From: an uncultured Raoultella sp.
Lineage (GTDB): Bacteria; Pseudomonadota; Gammaproteobacteria; Enterobacterales; Enterobacteriaceae
Direction: 5' to 3'
Length of the DNA stretch: 48,022 bases
Assembly (NCBI GenBank): GCA_900759445.1
Contig: CAAEVH010000038.1
Span: 1-48,022, forward strand
The notes beneath the pieces were generated by a model. The model did not search any database and was not told where the DNA came from. It worked only from the letters and a program-made list of their open reading frames with translations. The translations under genes were made by a program, and so were the position numbers. Every line of letters starts with the position of its first letter. Position 1 is the stretch's first letter. Shown here one piece after another: positions 18,883-27,711 of this stretch.

Positions 18883-19641
18883 TCAGTTCTGCAATACCGA
18901 TGACACCAGCAGCTGGGTATACGGATGATGAGGATCGTCCAGCACCCGGTCGGTTAAGCCACTTTCCACCACCTGACCCTGTTTCATGACCAGCAGACGA
19001 TTAGCCAGCAGGCGCGCCACCCCCAGGTCGTGGGTGACAATCACCACCGCCAGGTTCAGCTCGACCACCAGGCCACGCAGCAGGTCGAGCAGACGCGCCT
19101 GCACCGAGACATCCAGACCGCCGGTCGGCTCGTCCATAAACACCAGCTTCGGCTGGGTCACAAGGTTGCGGGCGATTTGCAAACGCTGCTGCATACCGCC
19201 GGAAAACGTGGTGGGCAGATCGTCAATACGCGACGGCGGAATTTCGACATCGCTCAGCCACCGTTCGGCGGTGGCGCGGATATTTCCGTAGTGGCGTGCG
19301 CCGGTGGCCATCAGGCGCTCGCCGATATTGCCGCCCGCCGACACCTGGCGCCGCAGGCCGTCCATCGGATGCTGATGTACCACGCCCCATTCGGTGCGCA
19401 GCAGACGACGGCGATCCGCTTCGCTCATCGCATACAGCGAGCGGTTTTCATACCGCACTTCACCTTCCTGCGGCGCCAGGCGCGCCGAGAGGGCTTTCAG
19501 CAGAGTGGTTTTCCCCGAGCCGGACTCGCCCACGATACCCAGCACTTCACCGGGCCACAGTTCAAAAGAGACGTCGCTGAAGCCTTTGCCCGGCGCATAA
19601 AGATGGGTCAGATGATTGACCGCGAGTAACGGATGGCTCAT
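18883..19641 (-). CDS. phnK: C-P lyase ABC-type subunit PhnK
   Basis: A 252-residue ABC ATPase-like protein, the same length as E. coli PhnK and nearly identical. Walker A GESGSGKTT (about residues 38-46), signature TTFSGGMQQRLQIAR, Walker B LVFMDEPTGGLD and switch His (VTHDLG) are present. It binds the PhnGHIJ core complex. The ATG at 19641 overlaps the stop of phnJ (ATGA); the frame extends to 19671, but E. coli PhnK begins at the equivalent internal ATG. It is followed by the tandem repeat array rather than by phnL. Confidence 0.95.
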   Translation of the reverse strand: MSHPLLAVNHLTHLYAPGKGFSDVSFELWPGEVLGIVGESGSGKTTLLKALSARLAPQEGEVRYENRSLYAMSEADRRRLLRTEWGVVHQHPMDGLRRQVSAGGNIGERLMATGARHYGNIRATAERWLSDVEIPPSRIDDLPTTFSGGMQQRLQIARNLVTQPKLVFMDEPTGGLDVSVQARLLDLLRGLVVELNLAVVIVTHDLGVARLLANRLLVMKQGQVVESGLTDRVLDDPHHPYTQLLVSSVLQN

Positions 19642-20486
19642 TTGTTCAGCGCCTCGCTCTGTTGGCGGCAATAGTCGGTATCGGAGCAGACAAACATCCG
19701 TTTGCCGCTGTCATCGAGTACCACTTCATCAAGGTAGCTGTGGCGGGACCCGCAAATGGCGCAGGGTTCATCCCACTCCTGGACGGTAAAGGGGTGGTCG
19801 TCGAAATCGAGGCTCTCCACCGGGGTAAACGGCGGCACGGCGTAAATGCGCTTTTCCCGCCCGGCGCCGAACAGCTGTAGCGCGGGCATCATGTGCATTT
19901 TCGGGTTGTCGAATTTAGGGATAGGCGACGGGTCCATCACATAGCGGCCGTTCACTTTTACCGGGTAGGCATAGGTGGTGGCGATATGACCGAAGCGGGC
20001 AATGTCTTCATACAGTTTCACCTGCATCACGCCGTACTCTTCCAGCGCATGCATGGTGCGGGTTTCGGTCTCGCGCGGCTCAATAAAGCGCAGCGGTTCC
20101 GGGATCGGCACCTGGAAGATCAGGATCTGATCTTCGCTGAGCGGCGTTTCCGGGATCCGGTGACGGGTCTGGATCAGCGTGGCATCGCAGGTTGCCTCGG
20201 TGGTCGCGACGCCGGTGACGCGCTTAAAAAACTGCCGTATCGACACCGCATTGGTGGTGTCATCGGCGCCCTGGTCAATCACCTTCAGCACGTCATGCTC
20301 ACCGATGATACTGGCGGTCAGCTGAATACCGCCGGTGCCCCAGCCGTAGGGCATCGGCATTTCGCGGCCGCCGAACGGTACCTGGTAGCCGGGAATCGCC
20401 ACCGCTTTGAGAATTGCCCGGCGGATCATGCGCTTGGTCTGCTCATCAAGATAAGCAAAGTTGTATCCAGTGAGTGGGTTAGCCAC
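19638..20486 (-). CDS. phnJ: Carbon-phosphorus lyase catalytic subunit (radical SAM)
   Basis: A 282-residue subunit that cleaves the C-P bond of ribose 1-methylphosphonate 5-phosphate, releasing methane (or other alkane) and the cyclic phosphate. The four cysteines Cys242, Cys245, Cys267 and Cys273 correspond to the E. coli residues 241, 244, 266 and 272 that hold the [4Fe-4S] cluster and the thiyl radical. It starts with GTG and overlaps the end of phnI by eight bases. All the key residues I can check are intact, so the pathway looks functional. Confidence 0.96.
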   Translation of the reverse strand: MANPLTGYNFAYLDEQTKRMIRRAILKAVAIPGYQVPFGGREMPMPYGWGTGGIQLTASIIGEHDVLKVIDQGADDTTNAVSIRQFFKRVTGVATTEATCDATLIQTRHRIPETPLSEDQILIFQVPIPEPLRFIEPRETETRTMHALEEYGVMQVKLYEDIARFGHIATTYAYPVKVNGRYVMDPSPIPKFDNPKMHMMPALQLFGAGREKRIYAVPPFTPVESLDFDDHPFTVQEWDEPCAICGSRHSYLDEVVLDDSGKRMFVCSDTDYCRQQSEALNK

Positions 20487-21543
20487 GTTCGTTCTCCCGT
20501 TGCAGGCGTTTCAGCAGCGCCAGTTCGGCCTGGAAATCGACATAGTGGGGCAGCTTGAGATGCGAGACGAAACCGGCCGCCTCGACGTTATCGGCGTGGG
20601 CGAGGACAAACTCTTCATCCTGCGCTGGCCCGGCTATCTCCTCGCCGTAGTCCGGCGCCTGTAGCGCCCGGTCGACCAGCGCCATCGCCATCGCTTTGCG
20701 CTCGCTCAGGCCGAATACCAGGCCATAGCCGCGCGTAAAGTGCGGCGGTTCGCTTTCCGGCGCCACGAAACCGTTGACCATCTCGCATTCCGTCATCAGC
20801 AGTTCGCCGATATTGACCGTAAAACCCAGCTCTTCGGGGACGATCTCAATGGCGACGTAGCCGCTGCGAATCTCACCGGCAAAAGGGTGGTTGCGGCCGT
20901 AGCCGCGCTGCGTGGAGTAGGCCAGCGCCAGCAGATAGCCTTCATCGCCGCGCACCAGCTGTTGCAGGCGTGACGAGCGAGAACAGGGATAGACCGGCGG
21001 ATTGCGGGTGATGTCGTCGGGCCGGGCGTGGGACTCCTGTTCCGCTTTCGCCAGCCCCTGCTGCACCAGCAGGTTAAAAACGTGCGGTGTGGCTTCCGGC
21101 GGCCGTTCGGCGGTTTTCAGCGGCGGCGTTTCGCCGTTGGCCAGCAGGGTGAAATCCAGCAGGCGGTGGGTGTAATCGTAGGTCGGGCCGAGCATCTGGC
21201 CGCCGGGAATATCCTTATAGACCGCCGAAATACGGCGTTCCAGGCGCATGCTGGCGGTATCGACAGGTTCGCTCACCGCCAGCCGCTGCAGGGTGGTGCG
21301 ATACGCGCGCAGTAAAAAAATGGCTTCGACGTTGTCACCGCTGGCCTGTTTGAGCGCCAGCGCCGCCAGTTCACGATCGGCGATGCCGCCTTCGGTCATC
21401 ACCCGATCGACCGCCAGGTGTAGCTGTTGGGTAATCTGTTCAATGCTCAGTTCGGGAAGCCGTCCATCGCCTCGTCGTTTATGTTCCTGTAAGGCGTGAG
21501 CGGCTTCGATCGCTCGCTCTCCGCCTTTGACGGCAACGTACAT
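20479..21543 (-). CDS. phnI: C-P lyase core subunit PhnI (nucleosidase)
   Basis: A 354-residue protein, the same length as E. coli PhnI. It displaces adenine from ATP with the phosphonate to form ribose 1-alkylphosphonate 5-triphosphate, in concert with PhnG, PhnH and PhnL. Conserved stretches include TEGGIADRELAALALKQASG, YPCSRSSRLQQL and the HFTRGYGLVFG segment. The ATG at 21543 gives the E. coli start MYVAVKGG and shares one base with the phnH stop (TGATG); an earlier TTG at 21549 is less likely. Confidence 0.96.
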   Translation of the reverse strand: MYVAVKGGERAIEAAHALQEHKRRGDGRLPELSIEQITQQLHLAVDRVMTEGGIADRELAALALKQASGDNVEAIFLLRAYRTTLQRLAVSEPVDTASMRLERRISAVYKDIPGGQMLGPTYDYTHRLLDFTLLANGETPPLKTAERPPEATPHVFNLLVQQGLAKAEQESHARPDDITRNPPVYPCSRSSRLQQLVRGDEGYLLALAYSTQRGYGRNHPFAGEIRSGYVAIEIVPEELGFTVNIGELLMTECEMVNGFVAPESEPPHFTRGYGLVFGLSERKAMAMALVDRALQAPDYGEEIAGPAQDEEFVLAHADNVEAAGFVSHLKLPHYVDFQAELALLKRLQRENERG

Positions 21544-22127
21544 CAGCAAACCTCCACGTGGGTGGTGCGCGGGATAGCCAGCAGGCGCTCGCCGCAGGTG
21601 AGGATCAGGTCAATGCCCAGCGGGAACGGGTGCGGGCGTTCGGTCAGCTCATCAATGATGCAGTCCGGCAGCTGCGGGGCAATCATGCGCTCTTCAGCGA
21701 TACCGGCCCCGGTCAGGCGCAGCATGCGCCCGCCGCTGAGGCTGGCGAGTTGGACAATCAGCGTGACGCCGGTTTCCGGCGCAGCGACGGTACCAGCGGA
21801 CAGGACGTTAAGCTGTTCGCTGCTGATACGTTCATCGGTGACGGCGAAGACCGCCTGCTGCGGCAGTTCCACCAGCGGTGCGCCGGTATGAAAACGTAAG
21901 TTCTGGCCGACGAGGTCGTTATGCAGCGCCGATGAGAGCCAGACCGGCGTTTCGTGGTCCGCCAGTGTCAGCAGCAGGCTGGTGGAGGCGATATTCAACG
22001 GCTGCCAGCCGTGCTGGAGCTGCTGCAGGGCGACAATGACGCCCGGCTCGCTCATGGCTTTGAGCAGGCGACGAAAACTGTGCTGGGCATCCTGCACCGG
22101 TAGGGTAAAAGCGGTTTGTAAGGTCAT
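21543..22127 (-). CDS. phnH: C-P lyase core subunit PhnH
   Basis: A 194-residue subunit, the same length as in E. coli. PhnH has a PLP-transferase-like fold without the cofactor and forms part of the PhnG2H2I2J2 core. The characteristic [18 protein letters not shown] stretch is at about residues 12-29. It overlaps phnG by four bases (ATGA) and shares one base with the phnI start. Confidence 0.95.
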   Translation of the reverse strand: MTLQTAFTLPVQDAQHSFRRLLKAMSEPGVIVALQQLQHGWQPLNIASTSLLLTLADHETPVWLSSALHNDLVGQNLRFHTGAPLVELPQQAVFAVTDERISSEQLNVLSAGTVAAPETGVTLIVQLASLSGGRMLRLTGAGIAEERMIAPQLPDCIIDELTERPHPFPLGIDLILTCGERLLAIPRTTHVEVC

Positions 22128-22576
22128 GCGTTATCTCCGCGAACCAGAGTAAAGAAGTCCACCCGGCTGGCGTTGACTTCGGCGCGTCGGGCTTCAATGC
22201 GTGCGCTTCGTTGTGCTTCCAGCGGGGTAATCAGGGTTTCCATTAAGGTGTGAAAATGGTGGGGCGATTGCATCAGCGCGTCGATGGTGGCGCAGCGTTC
22301 GGCATGTGGTCGATCGCGCCCGAGGATCCAGCTGTAGCCGATGGTGCCGTCGGCAAGGCGAATGGCGGCGCGGGTGAGGGTGGCGTCGCCGGCGAAGAAG
22401 CGATCGCCGATCCCGCCCATCCGTGCCTGCAGCTGCACCAGGCCGGTTTCCGGCGCGCGAATCAGTTCATAGTCCGGCGCCAGTTGCAGGGTCTGCATCC
22501 GTGCCAGCAGCTCCTCGGGTTCACTGTGGGCCAGCACGGACATCCAGCGCTGGCGGGTTGCGGTATCAAAGTGCAT
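22124..22576 (-). CDS. phnG: C-P lyase core subunit PhnG
   Basis: A 150-residue subunit of the C-P lyase core complex, the same length as in E. coli. It begins [18 protein letters not shown], and the [14 protein letters not shown] segment is recognisable. It is required with PhnH, PhnI and PhnL for nucleophilic displacement of adenine. It starts directly after the phnF stop codon and overlaps phnH by four bases. Confidence 0.95.
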   Translation of the reverse strand: MHFDTATRQRWMSVLAHSEPEELLARMQTLQLAPDYELIRAPETGLVQLQARMGGIGDRFFAGDATLTRAAIRLADGTIGYSWILGRDRPHAERCATIDALMQSPHHFHTLMETLITPLEAQRSARIEARRAEVNASRVDFFTLVRGDNA

Positions 22577-23302
22577 TCAGTGCTCCATGGTGAATTCAAT
22601 CATGTCCGCCCGGGTCAGGCTGACGGAGTACTCCGTAGCCTGCGTTTCGCCCGCGCGGTGGTTCAGGGTTCTCACGCACAGCAGCGGCGCCATGTTGGGG
22701 ATCCCGAGAATATTGCTCTCTTTAGCCTGGGCGCGACGGGCGCTGATTTTGGTGCGCGCGCGGGTCAGTTCGACATCCAGCCGTTGGCGCAGGAAATCGT
22801 GCAGTGAACCCTGGGTGAAAGTTTGCAGCGCTGGCCAGAAGCGCAGGTCGGTGAAGTAGTGGTCGATCAGGCACAGCGCGACGCCGTTGACGCGGCGCAG
22901 GGTCCGGAGATGAATGACGTTGTCGCCTTCATCAATGCCAAAGGCTTCGGCGACGTGGCTGCTGGCCGGGCGCAGTACCGACAGCAGCTTTTCGCTGGTC
23001 GGGTGGCTGCCCTGATCGAGCAGATTCTGGCTGAAGCGCGCCTGGGCATTGAGCGGATAGTCGATTGGGCGCATCAGCACCAGCACGCCAACCCCCTGAC
23101 GACGCTGGACCCAGCCGCGTTCAACCAGCTGATCGATCGCCCGGCGCAGGGTATGGCGGTTGACTTCAAAACGCGTGGCCAGCTGTTGTTCAGCCGGAAG
23201 GTAGTCGCCGCAGCGGTAGTGATGGCGTAGCTCCTGCTCAAGTCTGGCGGCAATTTCCTGATACCGGGTCGGATAACTGGTCGGATGTCTGGATAAGTAC
23301 AT
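22577..23302 (-). CDS. phnF: GntR/HutC-family regulator PhnF
   Basis: A 241-residue regulator, the same length as E. coli PhnF. The N-terminal winged helix (about residues 12-78, with GDYLPAEQQLATRFEVNRHT) is followed by a UbiC-type effector domain. In E. coli its exact role is unclear; in mycobacteria a PhnF represses phosphonate genes. The ATG at 23302 matches the E. coli start; a TTG three codons upstream is the only extension. Here it is the first gene of the phn block, not the fourth after phnCDE, and tandem Pho boxes precede it by about 92-131 bases. Confidence 0.94.
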   Translation of the reverse strand: MYLSRHPTSYPTRYQEIAARLEQELRHHYRCGDYLPAEQQLATRFEVNRHTLRRAIDQLVERGWVQRRQGVGVLVLMRPIDYPLNAQARFSQNLLDQGSHPTSEKLLSVLRPASSHVAEAFGIDEGDNVIHLRTLRRVNGVALCLIDHYFTDLRFWPALQTFTQGSLHDFLRQRLDVELTRARTKISARRAQAKESNILGIPNMAPLLCVRTLNHRAGETQATEYSVSLTRADMIEFTMEH

Positions 23303-23393
23303 GTCAGTCAAGCCTCACTAAGCAGAAGAAGGGATTTCCCTCTGAGAGTGGCCCGATCCTGACGCGTTTTTGTTACATTCCGGTTAACACACA

Positions 23394-23433
23394 ATGACCG
23401 GCGGATGAAGAGTTGGTGCCAGCTGAGTGACAG
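23394..23433 (-). promoter_or_regulatory. Tandem Pho boxes (PhoB sites) upstream of phnF
   Basis: On the minus strand CTGTCAC-TCAG-CTGGCAC (23433-23416) matches the CTGTCAY-N4-CTGTCAY Pho box at 13 of 14 half-site positions. The 11-base period continues with TCTTCAT and CGGTCAT (23411-23394), which match at 4 and 6 of 7. PhoB binds such tandem half-sites during phosphate starvation. I did not find a convincing -10, but the location before phnF fits PhoB control of phnF-P. Confidence 0.75.
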
Positions 23434-23450
23434 GGCGGGAGAACCCGCCC
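23433..23450 (-). terminator. GC-rich hairpin after yjdN
   Basis: GGGCGGG and CCCGCCC form a perfect 7-bp stem with a four-base loop, 13 bases after the yjdN stop. There is no T run. It sits directly against the Pho boxes and probably separates the yjdN transcript from the phnF-P transcript. Confidence 0.55.
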
Positions 23451-23463
23451 GGAGGGGGAAGTT

Positions 23464-23898
23464 TTACGCTTGTTTGACGACGTTCACCATCCACGGCACG
23501 CCAAAGCGGTCGATGGTTTTACCAAAGCCGTGGGCCCAGAAGGTTTCCTGCCAGTCCATCTCGACGCTCCCGCCGTCGGCGAGGCTATCGAACCAGCGCT
23601 TGCCCTCGGCCAGGTCCTGAGTATCGAGTACCAGGGTAAAGCCGGCGTAGCGATCGGTCTCGCCGCCCGGGCTGTCGCCGAGCATGAGCTCGCTACCCGC
23701 GACGCGCAGGCTGGCATGAGCGATACAGTCGGCGGATAAATGCTGGCCGGAAGGGCAGCCGTCCTGGGCATCCTGGGCATTCTGCGGCATTTCGCCGTAG
23801 GTGATTTGGTGGACAAGTTCGGCGCCCAGCGTTTGCCGATAGAACGCTATCGCCGCTGCGCAGTTGCCGCTAAAGGTGATGTAAGGACTTAAGGGCAT
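23464..23898 (-). CDS. yjdN: YjdN (former PhnB), VOC-fold protein
   Basis: A 144-residue protein close to E. coli YjdN (147 residues), of the glyoxalase/VOC superfamily. Its function is unknown, and it is not needed for phosphonate use in E. coli despite the old name phnB. The start MPLSPYITFSGNCAAAIAFY and the end QETFWAHGFGKTIDRFGVPW are strongly conserved. The ATG at 23898 is preceded by GAGGT at suitable spacing; the open frame up to 23991 has no E. coli counterpart. In E. coli phnCDE lies between this gene and phnF; here the gap is only 161 bases. Confidence 0.92.
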   Translation of the reverse strand: MPLSPYITFSGNCAAAIAFYRQTLGAELVHQITYGEMPQNAQDAQDGCPSGQHLSADCIAHASLRVAGSELMLGDSPGGETDRYAGFTLVLDTQDLAEGKRWFDSLADGGSVEMDWQETFWAHGFGKTIDRFGVPWMVNVVKQA

Positions 23899-24093
23899 AA
23901 CCATTACCTCAGGTAACGAAGACCCATTAAGTGTAGAAGGTGATGAGCCATCCAGACCAGGCGGTAGAGCCGGGTCTGGATGCTGCGACATGCGGGAAAT
24001 AATCAGGCGGCGCAGCGGAAATATATCCGTTCATTTATCCCGGCGGCCGTTTCAGGAGCGGGAAAATAAATCTCCGGTGCCGGGGAAATAGAA

Positions 24094-24429
24094 TTAGTTC
24101 TTTTTGACGAACTCGGATTTCAACTTCATCGGACCAAAACCATCAATTTTACAGTCGATGTTATGATCGCCTTCCACCAGTCGGATATTCTTCACTTTGG
24201 TGCCGATTTTCAGCATTGAAGAGCTGCCTTTAACTTTGAGATCTTTTACTACGGTGACGCTGTCGCCGTCGGCGAGTAAATTACCGTTGGCATCTTTGAC
24301 CACCAGCGCGTCGTTATCATCCGCAGGCTCGGCATTGTTCCATTCGTGGGCGCATTCCGGGCAGATAAACATGCCGCCGTCTTCATAAGTGTATTCAGAA
24401 TGGCATTTTGGGCAGTGTGGCAGTTGCAT
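24094..24429 (-). CDS. yjdM: YjdM (former PhnA), zinc-ribbon protein
   Basis: A 111-residue protein of the PhnA/YjdM family. An N-terminal zinc ribbon (Cys-Pro-Lys-Cys at about residues 6-9 and CPECAHEW at about 23-30) precedes an SH3-like C-terminal domain ([18 protein letters not shown]...). The function is unknown; the old link to phosphonoacetate hydrolase does not apply to this family. It is followed by yjdN after 195 bases. A promoter with a perfect TATAAT precedes it. Confidence 0.93.
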   Translation of the reverse strand: MQLPHCPKCHSEYTYEDGGMFICPECAHEWNNAEPADDNDALVVKDANGNLLADGDSVTVVKDLKVKGSSSMLKIGTKVKNIRLVEGDHNIDCKIDGFGPMKLKSEFVKKN

Positions 24430-24504
24430 GACGTTCCTCGCGATTACTGGGTAAAACAGGACGTTGGTCCATTAAATGGCGGCTGATAGCCGAAAGTGTA
24501 AGTG

Positions 24505-24533
24505 ATTATAGCGCAATCCCGCACTTTTGTCGG
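24505..24533 (-). promoter_or_regulatory. Sigma-70 promoter of yjdM
   Basis: The minus strand has CCGACA (4 of 6 to TTGACA) at 24533-24528, a 17-base spacer, then a perfect TATAAT at 24510-24505. The ATG of yjdM lies about 75 bases downstream. Confidence 0.65.
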
Positions 24534-24700
24534 GCCTTTTTTATGAGTTATCGCCGGGAAGAAAATGAATATATCACGTGAAGAGTGACCGGGTTATTTG
24601 CATAAAAACCGCCAGATATTTCCGGAAATGTATTGCTAAGCTCCAATATTCATTGAACTTATTGGTTTTAGCCGACTCTGTTTAAGGGTAGGTAAATTTT

Positions 24701-24716
24701 TGTGAAGTTGATCCCA
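24701..24716 (+). promoter_or_regulatory. CRP site of proP promoter P1
   Basis: TGTGA-AGTTGA-TCCCA matches the CRP consensus TGTGA-N6-TCACA with one mismatch. E. coli proP has a nearly identical sequence (TGTGAAGTTGATCACA, from memory), where CRP represses the osmoresponsive P1 promoter. The rest of the 539-base gap between yjdM and proP holds no credible gene. Confidence 0.75.
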
Positions 24717-24856
24717 AATTTAAACGCTGTTAGGGTAAAAAGGCGAGAACGCAAATTCACTACACTTATTAGCGGCACCGCATATTCATTATGGCCAGAG
24801 CAGGCGTCAACAGGTTCGGTTGTACGGACTGTCAGCAGACAGTGCAGGCAAACCTG

Positions 24857-24863
24857 CTACGCT
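24857..24863 (+). promoter_or_regulatory. Sigma-S-type -10 of proP promoter P2
   Basis: CTACGCT, within TGCTACGCTTG, resembles the extended RpoS -10 CTACACT and the E. coli proP P2 element, which needs RpoS and Fis. It lies about 105 bases before the proP start. Confidence 0.55.
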
Positions 24864-24968
24864 TGAAATGTGGAGCACAGCAATTCGCCGCTCCCAACGC
24901 ATGACGCGAATGACCTTGTCATTCGGCGGAGATTTGTGCGCTCAAGGCGAGAGCAAAAGAGGATAATT

Positions 24969-26471
24969 ATGCTTAAAAGGAAAAAAGTAAAACCCATCAC
25001 GCTTCGGGATGTGACCATCATTGATGACAGCAAACTGAAGAAAGCGATTACCGCAGCATCGCTGGGTAATGCGATGGAGTGGTTCGATTTTGGTGTGTAT
25101 GGTTTTGTGGCGTATGCCTTAGGTAAAGTCTTCTTCCCCGATGCCGATCCCAGCGTGCAGATGATTGCCGCGTTAGGGACCTTCTCCGTTCCGTTCTTAA
25201 TCCGTCCGCTAGGCGGCCTGTTCTTCGGCATGCTGGGCGATAAATATGGTCGGCAAAAGATACTGGCCATCACCATTGTCATCATGTCGATCAGTACCTT
25301 CTGTATCGGTCTGATTCCGTCTTACGCCTCGATTGGTATCTGGGCGCCGATTCTGCTGCTGCTGTGTAAAATGGCGCAGGGCTTCTCGGTGGGCGGCGAG
25401 TATACCGGTGCATCCATCTTTGTTGCGGAATACTCTCCCGACCGCAAGCGCGGCTTTATGGGGAGCTGGCTGGACTTTGGTTCGATAGCCGGCTTTGTCC
25501 TGGGCGCCGGCGTGGTGGTGCTGATTTCTAGCGTGGTGGGTGAAGAGAACTTCCTCAGCTGGGGATGGCGTTTACCGTTCTTCCTGGCCCTGCCGTTAGG
25601 GCTGATTGGTCTCTATCTTCGTCATGCGCTGGAAGAGACTCCGGCGTTCCAGCAGCACGTTGATACCCTTGAGCAGGGCGATCGTGAAGGGTTACAGGAA
25701 GGGCCAAAAGTCTCCTTTAAAGAGATTGCGACCAAACACTGGCGCAGCCTGCTGACCTGTATCGGTCTGGTGATTTCCACCAACGTGACCTACTACATGT
25801 TGCTCACCTACATGCCGAGCTACCTGTCGCATAACCTGCACTACTCGGAAGATCACGGGGTGCTGATTATTATTGCGATCATGGTCGGTATGCTGTTCGT
25901 CCAGCCGATTATCGGTATGCTCAGCGACCGCTTCGGCCGTCGTCCGTTTATTCTGATCGGTAGCGTGGCGCTGTTTACCCTGTCGATTCCGGCCTTTATC
26001 ATGATTAACAGCAACGTTATTGGCCTGATTTTCGCGGGTCTGCTGCTGCTGGCTGTGGTGCTCAACTGCTTCATCGGGGTGATGGCGTCCTCGCTGCCGG
26101 CGATGTTCCCGACCCATATTCGTTTTAGCGCCCTGGCCAGCGCCTTTAATATTTCGGTGCTGATTGCCGGTCTGACGCCGACTCTGGCGGCCTGGCTGGT
26201 GGAAACCTCGCAGAACCTGATGATGCCGGCTTACTATCTGATGGTCATTGCGGTTATCGGGCTGATGACCGGTCTGACGATGAAAGAGACGGCAAACCGC
26301 CCGCTGAAAGGGGCGACGCCTGCGGCTTCGGATATCCAGGAAGCGAAAGAAATTCTCGGCGAGCACTACGATAACATCGAACACAAAATCGAAGATCTCG
26401 ATCAGGAGATTGCGGATTTGCAGGAAAAACGCTCCCGACTGGTGCAGCAGCACCCGCGTATTAACGAATAA
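24969..26471 (+). CDS. proP: Proline/betaine:H+ symporter, osmosensory
   Basis: A 500-residue major facilitator transporter, the same length as E. coli ProP. It takes up proline, glycine betaine and ectoine at high osmolarity. Twelve membrane segments are visible, with the family loop GDKYGRQKILA between helices 2 and 3 and SDRFGRRPF between helices 8 and 9. The C-terminal cytoplasmic tail (about residues 455-500) contains the alpha-helical coiled coil (YDNIEHKIEDLDQEIADLQEK) that tunes the osmotic set point in E. coli. The ATG at 24969 equals the E. coli start MLKRKKVKP; the frame opens at a GTG at 24870, but that part is promoter DNA. Confidence 0.97.
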   Translation: MLKRKKVKPITLRDVTIIDDSKLKKAITAASLGNAMEWFDFGVYGFVAYALGKVFFPDADPSVQMIAALGTFSVPFLIRPLGGLFFGMLGDKYGRQKILAITIVIMSISTFCIGLIPSYASIGIWAPILLLLCKMAQGFSVGGEYTGASIFVAEYSPDRKRGFMGSWLDFGSIAGFVLGAGVVVLISSVVGEENFLSWGWRLPFFLALPLGLIGLYLRHALEETPAFQQHVDTLEQGDREGLQEGPKVSFKEIATKHWRSLLTCIGLVISTNVTYYMLLTYMPSYLSHNLHYSEDHGVLIIIAIMVGMLFVQPIIGMLSDRFGRRPFILIGSVALFTLSIPAFIMINSNVIGLIFAGLLLLAVVLNCFIGVMASSLPAMFPTHIRFSALASAFNISVLIAGLTPTLAAWLVETSQNLMMPAYYLMVIAVIGLMTGLTMKETANRPLKGATPAASDIQEAKEILGEHYDNIEHKIEDLDQEIADLQEKRSRLVQQHPRINE

Positions 26472-26490
26472 TCGGTTCTTGCGTTAAATC

Positions 26491-26523
26491 ATGCCGCCGT
26501 GGGCTTCCCCGGCGGCATTTTTT
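26491..26523 (+). terminator. Rho-independent terminator of proP
   Basis: ATGCCGCC and GGCGGCAT pair across a 12-base loop, followed directly by TTTTT. It may serve the convergent melR gene too, since an A run precedes the stem on the other strand only weakly. Confidence 0.9.
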
Positions 26524-26531
26524 ATGCCCGT

Positions 26532-27470
26532 TTATGGCTGCGCGGGCGGCAGGCCCTGCCGGCGCTGCTGGCTGAGCTTACGATACTGCTGCGGCGGCAT
26601 ACCAACGTACTTGCTAAAGGTACTGTAGAAGCGGCTGCTGGAGCGAAAACCGGCGGTCAGGGCGATGTCGAGGATCGTCTTATCGGTGTCGCTGAGCAGG
26701 GCGCGCACGTGGTTGATGCGCATCGCGGTAATGTACTGCTTCATGGTTTGCTGCATCACCCGCTGGAAAATGCCCATTGCATAGTTGGGGTTCAGTTTGA
26801 CATGCTCGGCAACGGCATCGACGGTCAGCGCCTGATCGTAGTGGGCGGCGATAAATTCCAGCATCTGGCTGACGTAAAACTGCGCATGCCGCGAGACGCT
26901 GTGTTTGTGGGTGCGTGAGGTTTTATTGACCAGGATCGGCTGCCAGCCGGAAAGGCTAAAGCGCTTAAGCATCAGCGCGATTTCATCGATCGCCAGCTGG
27001 CGAATCTGTTCGTTGTCGTTGTTGAGCTCCTGCTGCCAGCGCTGGACTTCAAAGACGCTGAGCTGCTGGGCGGAGAGCGATTTAATCACCATGCCGTGGG
27101 TGACGTTATTGATCAGTTCGCGATCCAGCGGCCAGGATAAAAACAGATGCATCGGCAGATTAAAGATAGCCATTTGTCGGCAATTGCCGGGGCGAGTCAG
27201 CTGGTGCGGCGTACAGGCCCAGAACAGGGTGATATAGCCCTGTTTGATGAGCACCGCTTCATTGTTAATCAGATACTCCACATCGCCGTCGAACGGCACG
27301 TTGACCTCCACCTGGCCATGCCAGTGGCTGGTGGCCATCGCGTGGGGCGGGCGCAGCTCAATATCCATCCGCTGATATTCGGAATAGAGCGCCAGCGGGC
27401 TGCGGGTCTGTTTCTCGTCGCTGCTGCTCATATGCGGGTCGTGGCGCGAAAGCGGGCGGTTTTGTTCCAT
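26532..27470 (-). CDS. melR: Melibiose operon regulator MelR (AraC family)
   Basis: A 312-residue AraC-family activator closely matching E. coli MelR (302 residues). The N-terminal melibiose-binding cupin has HWHGQVEVNVPFDGDVEYLI. The C-terminal double helix-turn-helix (about residues 200-300) has TVDAVAEHVKLNPNYAMGIF and DIALTAGFRSSSRFYSTFSKYVG. An ATG further in, at 27431, would give a start closer to E. coli (MSSSDEKQ). It is divergent from melA; two clear 18-base sites lie between them. MelR normally activates melAB with melibiose and represses its own gene. Confidence 0.94.
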   Translation of the reverse strand: MEQNRPLSRHDPHMSSSDEKQTRSPLALYSEYQRMDIELRPPHAMATSHWHGQVEVNVPFDGDVEYLINNEAVLIKQGYITLFWACTPHQLTRPGNCRQMAIFNLPMHLFLSWPLDRELINNVTHGMVIKSLSAQQLSVFEVQRWQQELNNDNEQIRQLAIDEIALMLKRFSLSGWQPILVNKTSRTHKHSVSRHAQFYVSQMLEFIAAHYDQALTVDAVAEHVKLNPNYAMGIFQRVMQQTMKQYITAMRINHVRALLSDTDKTILDIALTAGFRSSSRFYSTFSKYVGMPPQQYRKLSQQRRQGLPPAQP

Positions 27471-27575
27471 GACGGCGTGGGTTCCTGAATCATCACACTT
27501 GCTGGTTTTTTACACCGGTATGCCGGTATCTTAGCGGATTAAACGGCCCGTTTTCTCTACTTTTTCGCCGATTTG

Positions 27576-27629
27576 TTCCCATAAACTCAGATTTCGTGTT
27601 GTCCCGCCGCCAATCTGAGTTTCCGGGAA
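27576..27629. promoter_or_regulatory. Pair of inverted 18-base MelR sites
   Basis: AATCTGAGTTTATGGGAA (minus, 27593-27576) and AATCTGAGTTTCCGGGAA (plus, 27612-27629) agree at 16 of 18 positions and face apart across an 18-base gap. E. coli melAB is controlled by several 18-base MelR sites. The right site ends about 82 bases before the melA start. A weaker third half-site (CGGGAA near 27640-27645) may exist. Confidence 0.75.
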
Positions 27630-27711
27630 TGCTCTGTCGGGAAGAGGGCAGCGGGAAGCCGCGCGGACGTGCCACTCTGCAGGGGTTCAATGACCTGATG
27701 GAGAGAGCACT

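Noticed and set aside
18399..18928. Several long repetitive reading frames on both strands between phnK and phnL
   Set aside because: They are translations of the 31-33 base tandem array, have no start signals and encode only the repeated Pro/Gly/Arg pattern.
24515..24541. Plus-strand terminator (CCCGCACTTTTGTCGGG then T run) upstream of proP
   Set aside because: No plus-strand gene ends there, the stem is short and bulged, and the bases overlap the -35 region of the yjdM promoter. A small RNA cannot be excluded.
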